Positions 55,342-64,000 of a stretch of DNA of 64,000 nucleotides are shown here, piece after piece. The stretch comes from Porphyra umbilicalis (lineage: Eukaryota > Rhodophyta > Bangiophyceae > Bangiales > Bangiaceae), in assembly GCA_002049455.2 (NCBI GenBank), contig KV918775.1, positions 62,001 through 126,000 on the forward strand, read 5' to 3'. A program made the position numbers and the translations under genes. The notes under the pieces were generated by a model. The model made no database searches and had not been told where the DNA came from. It saw only the letters and a program-made list of their open reading frames with translations. The stretch's first letter is position 1. Every line of letters begins with the position of its first letter.

Positions 55342-58300
55342 GTGAGGTGTTCGCTGTCCCCGGTGGCTTCCACGATGCACGGCGCCGACGATGCGTGGAC
55401 AGTCGGTGGCAGTGGTCAAGCAGACCGTGGCGGTCGCGCTCAGGACTGTCCAGATCCGAGCGACAGCCGGCTGCGCAGCAATCGGCGCCGTGCTACTCGG
55501 TCCAGGCGTGGCGCTCTGACCCCGGCGCAAGCCCTCCAGGCCGAGGCCGCGGTGGCCGCCCGTCATGCGGCGCAGATACTGGCGGCAGCTCGGGCCGCGC
55601 AGCGCGCCGAGGAGCTTGCGCGGAGAGCTGCGCCCGGCCAGGGACCGATTTCTCGGCCGGTCGCCGTGCAGTCGCTCGCCAGTTGCGGTGCCAAGCAACG
55701 TGGCCATGCCAACAATGACGATGGGCCTTACCGGCCCTTGGGCGATGCGGCCGATTGCGGATCTGCGCTCGACAACACTCCTGGTACCGCGTCGCGCGCG
55801 CGCTCCGAGCTCGAGATCCCGGCCAGCGCAGGCGGACTCGGGCGAAGCCGCCACTGCGTGGCTCACGACGGGCCAGGCCATCAACCAAGTGTTGTGCCGC
55901 CTGGAGCGGCAATCGCAATGCTGGATGGCGACGACGGCCCTCGAGATGCGCGTCGAAAAGGGCCGGGGTCGGATCGAGCCTCAATGCACGGTGCTCAGGG
56001 CGCTGATCCGCGCTCCCTCGGACCCGAGGGAGCGGCCCCAAGCTTGGAATCGCTGGTGGCGATCTTCAACGACGCTCGGCGGTCGCTGGTTGGTCAAACT
56101 GGGGGATTCTCGCTGGCCCAAGGTCGAATGGTTTTAACGGTGCTGGGCATTGCTGGGCCGAGATTCCTTCCGAGCCCACGTCAATTGCGCGCAATGCGCA
56201 ATTGCCCGGGGGGATGTGGCGATGCGAAGGCTTTTGATTCGCTGCTGGTGTCCACTGTCAGGATATTGCAAGGCGGTAACGGCTCGATGGTCAGCCCGGT
56301 TGACACGGCCGCGCGCCTCGTCCAAGGTGCCCTGGAGGCACACGCGTGCAGCGGCGCTTGCCAACCCTCACCACGCTCCGCTCCCCCGACGGCCGCAGCA
56401 GTGCGCTACCCTGCTCCACCTCCTGCCGAGCTCTCCTCTGCAGGCCATCGGTCGCCCGTGGCGCGCTCCCCCTCCCCTCCGCACAAGCGCTTCCGGGAGT
56501 GTGCTTCCGAGGAGGAAGACCGCCGTGAGATGCGTTGGGTGCCTGCAGCTGCAGGACGTGCGCGACCCGAACCCCCTTCTGTGGCGCGCTCACGGAAGGT
56601 GAGCACACGGCTGCTGCCCCCACCTCGCCCCATCGGCCCTCGGCTTCTGTTCCCACGTGGGGCCACTCGTCATGTCGAGCTCTTTTCCGGTGATATGTCG
56701 TCGCTCGCCGATGGATCCCCCCTGTCGCCTCGCATCTTTGACGGTATGTTGCTGTGGTTGCTGCATCGGCATGGGAGTGAGGGTCGATTCGGTGGTCTGC
56801 GAGTGCTGACGTCATTAGACGCTGCAGATGTTTCCGCAGCTGGGGGTGGTGACCGGGCTCTGATGGACCGGGCTTGTCACGTAGTGCGCCAGAGGTTGGT
56901 GTTCAGCGCGGGAACAGTCTTGATACCTGTGCGTTCTGGCCGGCTTTGGTGGGGCATTGTCGTGCGGTCCCTGGACCACATGGTCCAGGTGGTTGTTGAG
57001 GCGGAGAGACACGGTAGGGCGCTCGTGGGGGCGGCAGACCGCGACTCGGCGCTTGTCGTGGTCAACACGTCTTCGGTGGGAATGGGTACAGGTGGCTGGG
57101 ACGAGCGGGTGGTGGACCAGCTGTTCATCGTGCTGGCAACAACGATCTGCCGGACGATTCTGCGGACTTCCAACTCGCCTGGGACGCTCACGAGGGTGGT
57201 GGAGACCCTGCGGCGGCTGGCGCCGGTAGATGTCATCCAGACCAGCGGAGGCAACCACAACGACTCGGCCGAGAGACTACTCTCGTTCTTCACGCTTCTT
57301 CAGTCCGCCACGCCCGGCGCTGCCCGTGCCCTGTTGCGCAACCATCGTGGGCGTGGCTGTGGCAAGGCGCACGCACCTCGACGCCTTCGCGGCCTCGTGC
57401 GACGCGTCGTGGAAGCCCATCGCCCGGGCAATGACTCTTTCGATGAGGACGAGCCTGCTGAGGAGCTCATGAATGGACGGGAGCTATCTGAGGACGAGTC
57501 GGCGAGCACCCATACCATGGAGTACCACGACAGCGAGGATGGGGGGGCGGGTGGGCGAGACGGCTTTGGTGGGAGTGGCAGAGGCGGCTTTGGTCGGAGT
57601 GGCGGAGGGAGCGGGAGCCGCTCTCAGGGCAGCGCACGAGGCAGCCGTAGCGGCGGCAGTGACATGCGCAGACTAGAGGGCAGCAGTCGAAGCAGCTCCG
57701 GTGACGAGCGACGCCGTGCCGGGGGTGAGCACGACAGTGCCGACGGTGCCCACGGTGCAGACTGCCTGCACGGCGCCGTCGCGACTGGGCACCACCGCGG
57801 CGAAGACGGAGATGTTAATGACGTTGCAAGCGGACGCGCCCGGGATGGACATGTTCCGGTTAGACTCAATCGCGCCGCCGCAGACGAGCGCCAAGGTCGT
57901 CACGGCGCCGGCGCCCACGACGAAGAAAGCGCCCTGCGGCATGATCGCGGTGGACGCCACGGTGGTGACCGCAGTAATCACCAAGGTCGTGGTGACGGCG
58001 GTGAGGGTGGGCGAAGAGATGGAGATCGCCTCGGTGCTCGTGGTGGTGCTGTTGTTAGAGCATGTGTTGGTGCTACACGGGGTCGCGCTCCTGATGACAA
58101 TGCTGCAGTTACGCGCGATGGCGCCGCCGCCGGTGAGCACCAAGGTGGCGACGGCGGCGACGCCCACGATGACAATTGCGCTGCGGGGAAGCATCGCGGT
58201 CGGCGTCGCGGTGGGGACGATGGTCATCATGACGGTCGTGACTCGGGCGCTGACGAAGAGCGCCGAGGCGGGGAGCGTTTGCGTGCTGGTGGTGGTGGTG

Positions 58301-61300
58301 CAGCTGATGCTGCCGCTGCACCTGAACGTCGTCGCGCCCGTGGAGGCGATGCTTCTATGATTGGCTATGGTGCCGCCGCGGACGAGCGCACAGGTGGTGA
58401 CGGCGGCGGCGACATCGATGACGACGGCGCCGGGGGATGTGGTCGTGATGAGCGCCGCGGTGGCGCCCGCGGTCGTCAAGACCGGCATGCCGGCGGCGCT
58501 GAGGGCGGGGGCCAAGTTAGAGGGCGCCTCGGTGCCGGTCGCCAAGACGGGCGTGCAGGCGGTGCTGATGGTGGAGACCAAGGTGGAGGGCGCCTCGGTG
58601 GTCGTGCTGGTGCTGGTGGGGCTGCTGGTGGAGCTGTTCGTGATGGTCGCCATGATGACCATGTTGGAAATACACCTACTGGTGCCGCCGCCGATATCCG
58701 CCAAGGTGGCGACGGCGGCGGCGACAATGACGACGACGGCGCCGGGGGAGATGGTCGTGATGAGCGCCGCGGTGGCGCCCGCGGTCGTCAAGACCGGCAT
58801 GCCGGCGGCGCTGAGGGTGGGGGCCAAGGTAGAGGGCGCCTCGGTGCCGGTCGCCAAGACGGGCGTGCAGGCGGTGCTGATGGTGGAGACCAAGGTGGAG
58901 GGCGCCTCGGTGGTCGTGCTGGTGCTGGTGGGGTTGCTGGTGGAGCTGTTCGTGATGGTCGCCATGATGACCATGTTGGAAATACACCCACTGGTGCCGC
59001 CGCCGATATCCGCCAAAGTGGCGACGGCGGCGGCGACATCGATGACAACGGTGCTGGGGGAGGTGGTCGTGATGAGCGTCGCGGTGGCGCCCGCGGTCTT
59101 CAAGACCGGCGTGCTGGCGGCGCTGAGGGTGGGGGCCAAGGCAGAGGGCGCCTCGGTGCTCGTGCTGGTGCTGGTGGGGCTGCTGGTGGGGCAGTTCGCG
59201 TTGGCGCCCGTGGTGATCCTGCTCGAGTAACAAGCGGTGCTGGCTCCGCGTGTGAGCGCCTTCAGCACGCCACTGAGTGGGAAGGGCGGGATCTCGGCGT
59301 GGCCTTTGAGATGGTGTTTTCTGGTGTCGGGGAGCGACATGCCGAGGGTGTCGGTGGGGGTTTCTCCGCCCGACTTGATGTCTGTTCTGGACAAGTCGAC
59401 GGCAGCATAGCCTCGCGTGGCAGCAGTGTTTGGAACAGCTCGGACTCTGCTGATCTGAGGATTCTCGCTGGCATTCCTCCCTCATCGCCTCCATCAGCCC
59501 CTCCTGCTTCACCGCCGTCACGGGACCGCACAGCGGCTGACTCTCAACACCACGCCCGCCTCCACTCGGGCCACATTGATGCGAGAAAAGCTGGCCATCC
59601 GGACCTCGGGGCCGCCTGTGTCAGTACCTCTTGTGGCGAGACCCACCAAACGTCGCGCAGCCGACATGTGGTGGTTAATGAGCCGGCGCTCGGTGCCGAG
59701 GATGATGGAAGGGCTCATGCGGGGTGTGAGGGCGTCGATCTCGTGGACGATCCCAGGCATCCGCCAAGGGCGCGATATGATACACCCGGCAAGGGGCCAA
59801 CCCCTTTACAGCGACAAATTTTGGATTTTCACACGATTCCAATATCATGTGTAAGTTCTGTTCCCGAAATGGGCTTGCTCGGTGTAATTCGATCGCATGC
59901 CGCGTCAATCAGGACATATGGTGCGCACGTGTTCCGAATCAAAGATCCCAAGATTCGACCCGCGTCATGTGTCGCGCCGAAGCGGAAGGTGGGGGTGCCG
60001 GTCAGAGTACGGGTTCAAACCTTTCCTCAGTACCCTACAATTGTGAGCGATGTCTTTTCCCGTAGCCCTGATCCCGACCCCACTGTGAAGCGGGGCGAGC
60101 TGCGGGCTCAGCTACCACCCGAGCGGGAGAAGTGGCTCTTGGCTGACGATCTCAAGAAGAAGATCAGGGACAGTAAAGCCGCCCTTCTAGAACAGTACCA
60201 TGAGTTTGGTGTGCCGCAGTTCCTCGCCTGTGTCAATGATCCAACCGTGACGTGGGTGAGAGGAAGGACATCTGGTGGCCACGAGACGAAGGTAATGGGT
60301 CCTGGAAAGCCCAAACCAGTCGATGTGTACTACGTCTCGGACCTAACGCCGTCAAATGAAGATGGGTGTGGTAGGAGTCTGGGCGACCCCGCCTGCACTG
60401 CGAAAGCTGTTCCATTCCCCCCATCAGAACGCTTCGAGAGCCCCCGAACTCTGAACCATCACAGCATGCTTGGTAACGCCGCCACATACGAAGGTATCAA
60501 CACAAATCTTCTGTACATGGGCACTACCGGATCCCACTTCAGTTGGCACGTTGAGGACCACCTGCTACAGTCCGTCTCGTACTTGCAGTCCGGGGCTAGC
60601 AAAATGTGGTTCTTCATTGCCAAGAGCGAAGTTCCTCGTATGTTACGCGTCTTGGTTGAGCACATGGATCCAGTCGTTCTCGCAGCCGCAGGAGGGGACG
60701 TCTGGCAGGTCCTGGGGCTCAAGGCTAGTTTATGGCCTGCCTCTTTCTTCCTCGCGCATGGTGTCCGTGTGGGTTTCCACAAAATGGTGCCTGGGGACTT
60801 TGTCGTGACAGGCTACGGGGTTCCTCACAGCGGGTTCAACGCGGGGGTTAATGTGGCCTCGGCCGTGAACCTCGCGTGCACAGGCTGGCTCGTGCATGCG
60901 CTTGAGCACGCCATGCACTGGCGCGGAAAGCTTGGGATGCTCATTCCTGTTGAAAAGCTGCTGGTGCTCAGTGCCTTGAAGCTGGCTGATGGGAAATGGT
61001 GGTTTGACGACGCCATTGCCTATGAGGCCCTGGAGCCGACAGAATTCCAGCGGGACCTTGGTGACATGGTGTCCTACCTGTCCCAGTACCTCGACTCCGT
61101 CCTCTCGTACATGAATACGGAAGCGAGTCCAGCCTGGAGTGGCAAGAAGCCGTCGGCGGTGGACTTTGACCAGGCTCCCCAGCCTGTGCGACGTTTTATC
61201 GTCGAAAATGCCATCAAACCATCGGGAGAGCCCTTTGCGCTCCCTGAGGAGAAGGAGGGCGCGGGCACAGACTTCTCAGGGGACGGTGCTGCGTGCCCAC

Positions 61301-61578
61301 ACTGTGGGATTGTCACCTGGCTCTCTGTCGTTGTGTGCCCGACGTGCATTGAGCAGCTGGGAGCGGGAGCGGGACCGCGGGCCCCAATCTGCTGTTGGCG
61401 CTGCGCGCCGTCGAAGTACGACGAGTCCCACTACCAAGCGGCACAGCATGACGGGGAACCTGGTCTTCTCGGGTGTCACGCTCCTCTGGTTGTACAGCGG
61501 CTTCCCAACGGCCGCACGTACTTACTGATCGAGAAGCTCAAGATGATGGGTGGCAACGGCAGCGGAGGAAGGGCATGA
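55342..61578 (+). CDS. JmjN-JmjC histone-demethylase-like protein with degenerate Ulp1-like region
   Basis: One open frame of 2,078 codons. Residues 1-440 are Ala/Arg-rich. Residues about 447-680 resemble a Ulp1/C48 protease fold (LSPRIFDGMLLWLL; GTVLIPVRSGRLWWGIVV; QTSGGNHNDSAERLL), but the expected HW is WW and the expected DCG is DSA. Residues 734-1290 are Gly/Asp/Arg-rich with 312-bp repeats. A JmjN-like block is near 1491-1540. The JmjC domain runs from about 1700 to 1860 with iron ligands H1736, E1738 and H1829, and K1754 at the 2-oxoglutarate position; spacing from H1736 to K1754 equals that in KDM4. The KDM4 Asn is Ser1746. A Cys cluster (CPHC..CPTC..CCWRC) from 1985 resembles the C5HC2 finger of KDM5. 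Such enzymes remove methyl groups from histone lysines. It converges on a Tnp2 transposase, which raises the question of transposon cargo. The true start may be Met 12. Confidence 0.82.
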   Translation: MRCSLSPVASTMHGADDAWTVGGSGQADRGGRAQDCPDPSDSRLRSNRRRATRSRRGALTPAQALQAEAAVAARHAAQILAAARAAQRAEELARRAAPGQGPISRPVAVQSLASCGAKQRGHANNDDGPYRPLGDAADCGSALDNTPGTASRARSELEIPASAGGLGRSRHCVAHDGPGHQPSVVPPGAAIAMLDGDDGPRDARRKGPGSDRASMHGAQGADPRSLGPEGAAPSLESLVAIFNDARRSLVGQTGGFSLAQGRMVLTVLGIAGPRFLPSPRQLRAMRNCPGGCGDAKAFDSLLVSTVRILQGGNGSMVSPVDTAARLVQGALEAHACSGACQPSPRSAPPTAAAVRYPAPPPAELSSAGHRSPVARSPSPPHKRFRECASEEEDRREMRWVPAAAGRARPEPPSVARSRKVSTRLLPPPRPIGPRLLFPRGATRHVELFSGDMSSLADGSPLSPRIFDGMLLWLLHRHGSEGRFGGLRVLTSLDAADVSAAGGGDRALMDRACHVVRQRLVFSAGTVLIPVRSGRLWWGIVVRSLDHMVQVVVEAERHGRALVGAADRDSALVVVNTSSVGMGTGGWDERVVDQLFIVLATTICRTILRTSNSPGTLTRVVETLRRLAPVDVIQTSGGNHNDSAERLLSFFTLLQSATPGAARALLRNHRGRGCGKAHAPRRLRGLVRRVVEAHRPGNDSFDEDEPAEELMNGRELSEDESASTHTMEYHDSEDGGAGGRDGFGGSGRGGFGRSGGGSGSRSQGSARGSRSGGSDMRRLEGSSRSSSGDERRRAGGEHDSADGAHGADCLHGAVATGHHRGEDGDVNDVASGRARDGHVPVRLNRAAADERQGRHGAGAHDEESALRHDRGGRHGGDRSNHQGRGDGGEGGRRDGDRLGARGGAVVRACVGATRGRAPDDNAAVTRDGAAAGEHQGGDGGDAHDDNCAAGKHRGRRRGGDDGHHDGRDSGADEERRGGERLRAGGGGAADAAAAPERRRARGGDASMIGYGAAADERTGGDGGGDIDDDGAGGCGRDERRGGARGRQDRHAGGAEGGGQVRGRLGAGRQDGRAGGADGGDQGGGRLGGRAGAGGAAGGAVRDGRHDDHVGNTPTGAAADIRQGGDGGGDNDDDGAGGDGRDERRGGARGRQDRHAGGAEGGGQGRGRLGAGRQDGRAGGADGGDQGGGRLGGRAGAGGVAGGAVRDGRHDDHVGNTPTGAAADIRQSGDGGGDIDDNGAGGGGRDERRGGARGLQDRRAGGAEGGGQGRGRLGARAGAGGAAGGAVRVGARGDPARVTSGAGSACERLQHATEWEGRDLGVAFEMVFSGVGERHAEGVGGGFSARLDVCSGQVDGSIASRGSSVWNSSDSADLRILAGIPPSSPPSAPPASPPSRDRTAADSQHHARLHSGHIDARKAGHPDLGAACVSTSCGETHQTSRSRHVVVNEPALGAEDDGRAHAGCEGVDLVDDPRHPPRARYDTPGKGPTPLQRQILDFHTIPISCVSSVPEMGLLGVIRSHAASIRTYGAHVFRIKDPKIRPASCVAPKRKVGVPVRVRVQTFPQYPTIVSDVFSRSPDPDPTVKRGELRAQLPPEREKWLLADDLKKKIRDSKAALLEQYHEFGVPQFLACVNDPTVTWVRGRTSGGHETKVMGPGKPKPVDVYYVSDLTPSNEDGCGRSLGDPACTAKAVPFPPSERFESPRTLNHHSMLGNAATYEGINTNLLYMGTTGSHFSWHVEDHLLQSVSYLQSGASKMWFFIAKSEVPRMLRVLVEHMDPVVLAAAGGDVWQVLGLKASLWPASFFLAHGVRVGFHKMVPGDFVVTGYGVPHSGFNAGVNVASAVNLACTGWLVHALEHAMHWRGKLGMLIPVEKLLVLSALKLADGKWWFDDAIAYEALEPTEFQRDLGDMVSYLSQYLDSVLSYMNTEASPAWSGKKPSAVDFDQAPQPVRRFIVENAIKPSGEPFALPEEKEGAGTDFSGDGAACPHCGIVTWLSVVVCPTCIEQLGAGAGPRAPICCWRCAPSKYDESHYQAAQHDGEPGLLGCHAPLVVQRLPNGRTYLLIEKLKMMGGNGSGGRA
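58395..59215. repeat. 312-bp tandem repeat inside the JmjC gene
   Basis: GACATCGATGA, GACAATGACGA and GACATCGATGA occur at 58411, 58723 and 59035, exactly 312 bp (104 codons) apart, within 2.6 nearly identical copies. The main frame reads GGDGGGD.DD.GAGG...RQDRHAGGAEGGG. A second plus frame and the minus strand also stay open through all copies. Confidence 0.95.
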
Positions 61579-61771
61579 GTGAGCTGCGTATTTGCATGTG
61601 AGTACTTTATACTATTCTGCTTCTTTTCAAGTGACGATGTGTAGTTTGGCCGTTCTTTGTTGGCTGTCGTGCCCGCGTTTAACTTGATGGCCACGACGTA
61701 AAATAGGCTCTCATTGTTTCAAAATCTACAGCAAAACAAGCCGGCTCACTACTCCAGCCGCATCCGCACGC
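61579..61771. other. Short gap between convergent JmjC and Tnp2 genes
   Basis: 193 bp, AT-richer, probably holding both transcript ends. Confidence 0.5.
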
Positions 61772-64000
61772 TCAACCACTCTCAAAATTGAAGCCTGACC
61801 TCTTACTAAACATGAAGTCTTTGTTCCCGCACGGCAGTACGAACGCCATCCTCCTGACCCTTTCGGCTCGTACGAGAGTGACGCCGGCCGCAGCATCACG
61901 TCTGACTACTACAGGCTGCCCCATGACGGAAGGCTCCGTCTCTGGCTCTCTCCAAGCAAGACAGGCAAGGTATACATCGCCATCGATTGTCCCGATCGTT
62001 TGAACCCGGACGAAGTGTACGGCTTCGCCGCCGACTGAAGAGGAGCCGGATAATCTCGTGGAAGTCTCCGCCCTGCTAGATATAGACACAGTGGAACCTT
62101 CTCGTATTGTGAGGGCCCGCTGCGGGTGGCGGGCCTTCCGCCAGAACTTGACCGCCGCGTTGGGTGCGTGGGATCGCCAGAACTCCTCTGTTGTGGACGA
62201 AACCGCGTGCAGCGCTGTCCTAGGGCACCACGTGTTCAATGTAGCAGCTGTGTAGCGCTTTTGAGGAGCAAGCTGGTGAAACACAACGGATTTCAATGGC
62301 TTTCCGTTTTTTCCGAGCAGCCATGAAGGAGGAATGCTGTGGTCCGCAGGCATGGAAAGGGCGCTTGACAAGGTCTCTATTTCACGCCATCGCTGCATGG
62401 CGTACTCAGCAGAGTTTCTGTTGCTGCTCTGTTCCACTTCGCGCTTGGCTTGTTGGTGGAGCTTCTCAAATATGACCTCGCATATTGCAGACCCAAGCTG
62501 CGCTAGAGGAAGAGTACGATAGAGCAGCTCCAACACGCGATGAACAGATGGTCGCTCCCACTTGCCGTCAAAAGGTAGCAGTAGACGCAGCTGAATCATG
62601 AGACCCTTACCAAGCAGCTGAAGGTCAGCAACGGTTGGCCGCTCCCTCATGGCTGACTCTCCGTCAATTGAAATCGTTGGACGATAAAACAGGGCAGCAG
62701 CGAACTGTCGCAGGGCTTTGAGAGCACCGAGAGCAGCAACCGCATGCGGAGACGTCGTGTTTGTGTGTACTAGGTACTGCAGAACTGTGGGACTCACCGT
62801 GATCAGCACTGCGTAGTCCGACATTGACAACGTCGTTCCACCCATCTTTTCAGGCTCGAACGAAGAAAGGATAGTATGCGTGGGTACATGCTTTGCACTG
62901 CGACGCATTTCCTTCGTAAAATTGTCTCGCTGCTGCACAGAGAGTGCATCGTACGCTTCCATTAAGAGATGCGACCCAAGGTTGTAGTAAAGAAGGTGTG
63001 AGGGAGCAACGATGATGTGTTCGTGTATATCAAAGCTGCCGGGACCCCGGGCTTCATGTAACCGCATCAACTGGCTTCCAACTCTGTCTGTCACGCCATT
63101 CAACAGGAGGGCTTCCCTCAAGGAGTCTGCTGACTGATCCACTGAACCTTTCACGGCTGACATGATCGCACGCGTGCGCTCCTGAACTCTGGAATATCTG
63201 GTGTCCTGGACGTCAAATGACTCGGTGCTGCTCACGGCGCGCTCCTTTCTGTGGCTTGTGGTCTTTGGATGGACAATGTCGCAGCTTGTGCAGTGCTCGG
63301 TGCCACTCGGTCCGATAGAGTTCGAGAACTTTGCAGCCATCGGGGAATCGAACACCGCAAGGGACAAGTACGCTCGAACCACGACTTCTTCTTGCTTGAA
63401 GGCGTCGTAGACAACCAAGCCATTCTTACTCAGTTTTATGATGTCGTCGACGATGCGAGCAATCAATATTTCTGGGCAAGCTCCCGGTGGCAAATAGAAG
63501 AGAGGCCGAATGGAAAACGAACGATCAGCAAGGGCCAGGGACGTGTACGCTCCGTAGTATCCCTCCAAGCTCCCACGTCTCCGCTTGTAGACACTGAACT
63601 CGTCACCGTATAGTGACACGAAGATAGTGTACGGGTCCTTTCCGGCGAGGTTATCGTCGGCGAGCGGAGCCTCTTCAGCTAGCTAAATGGGAATTAGAGC
63701 AGTCAGAGCCGTCCATGAGTCTTTCTCGCGCCCGGGTGCGCTCCAGACGTTGATAACAAAAACTTCACCGGCTCTACTCATCCTCAGCGTGACTGTGCGC
63801 TGGCTTGAGACGCATGAATTCCAGGGCTCCGGAAGAAGGAGGCCTGGAAGGACCTCAAAACACGTGAGCAAGTCACCAACTCGAAGTGCGTGGGAATGGG
63901 CATACGTTGCCGGTGAGATCGTGACTTCTCCATCAGTAGCTATTGCGGTGCTCTTCAACTTGGCCTTAAACTTGGTCTTGCTATCCAAGAAGATCTCTGC
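61772..64000 (-). CDS. CACTA/Tnp2-type transposase, 5' end beyond window
   Basis: From 63,619 the frame reads SLYGDEFSVYKRRR, then VDDIIKLSKNGLVVYD and AVFDSPMAAKFSNSIGPSG followed by CTSCDIVHP. This order (G-D-x-F, then L..G..VYD, then FDSP, then C..C) matches the Tnp2 core of CACTA and Plavaka-type transposases. The rest (to 61,772) contains HEHIIVAPSHLLYYNLGSHL and a C-terminal segment with BAH-like composition (VQTIGTIDGDVYLACLAW). In-frame codons upstream of 63,619 (APLADDNLAGKDPYTIFV) and the exon-like stretch 63988-63683 show that the gene continues beyond the window; an intron near 63,690 ends TTCCCATTTAG. Function: cut-and-paste transposition. Convergent with the JmjC gene. Confidence 0.7.

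Noticed and set aside
1-64000. Retrovirus-like, LTR or Polinton elements
   Set aside because: I found no reverse transcriptase, integrase, capsid or DNA polymerase B motif in any translated frame, and no long terminal direct repeats.

Overview
This is nuclear DNA of a GC-rich eukaryote, most likely a bangiophyte red alga (Porphyra/Pyropia type) or another GC-rich alga. The evidence is a set of eukaryotic housekeeping genes (60S ribosomal protein L12, proteasome subunit alpha-3, the splicing factor Clf1/Crooked neck), few and short GT-AG introns, proteins full of Ala/Gly/Pro homopolymers, many long C or G runs, and AT-richer islands made of DNA transposons. The lineage is inferred; no organelle or rRNA marker is present.

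Layout. 1-3,200: GC minisatellites and no recognisable gene. 3,400-7,100: a fragment resembling a short-chain dehydrogenase (+), then a bHLH-leucine-zipper transcription factor (-). 8,564-10,061: a non-autonomous hAT-like element with a perfect 8-bp target duplication. 10,100-23,700: a gene-poor accessory stretch with dispersed repeats, hairpins, an alanine-rich ORF, an initiator-tRNA-like gene with an odd D loop and anticodon loop, and a 374-bp hAT-like miniature element. 23,700-37,000: the gene-dense core. It holds a secreted expansin-like protein (+), an armadillo-repeat protein kinase (-), CLF1 (+), RPL12 (+) and PSMA3 (-). 37,200-40,000: two damaged host genes, a zinc alcohol dehydrogenase fragment and an alpha/beta-hydrolase split by a 1.36-kb MULE-like element with 9-bp target duplications. 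40,800-42,800: a broken transposon-type protein. 43,260-44,620: a secreted beta-propeller protein (-). 45,157-49,332: a nearly complete piggyBac-type transposon flanked by CTAG. 50,454-51,362: an unknown membrane protein.

52,625-64,000 is the most unusual part. A 138-bp satellite (46 codons per unit, so no unit adds a stop in several frames) has a higher-order period of five units. It is followed by a 2,078-codon gene that joins a Ulp1-like region lacking its expected catalytic residues, a Gly/Asp repeat region, and a JmjN-JmjC histone-demethylase-like module with intact iron ligands and a Cys-rich tail. This gene converges, with a gap of about 190 bp, on a CACTA/Tnp2-type transposase that runs off the right edge. 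I propose that the two belong to one transposon that carries a chromatin-modifier gene, by analogy with fungal transposons that carry TET/JBP dioxygenases.

The host genes look like independent housekeeping genes with no common pathway. In CLF1, the kinase gene and probably the bHLH gene, the reading frame changes only at long G or C runs, so assembly errors there are likely.
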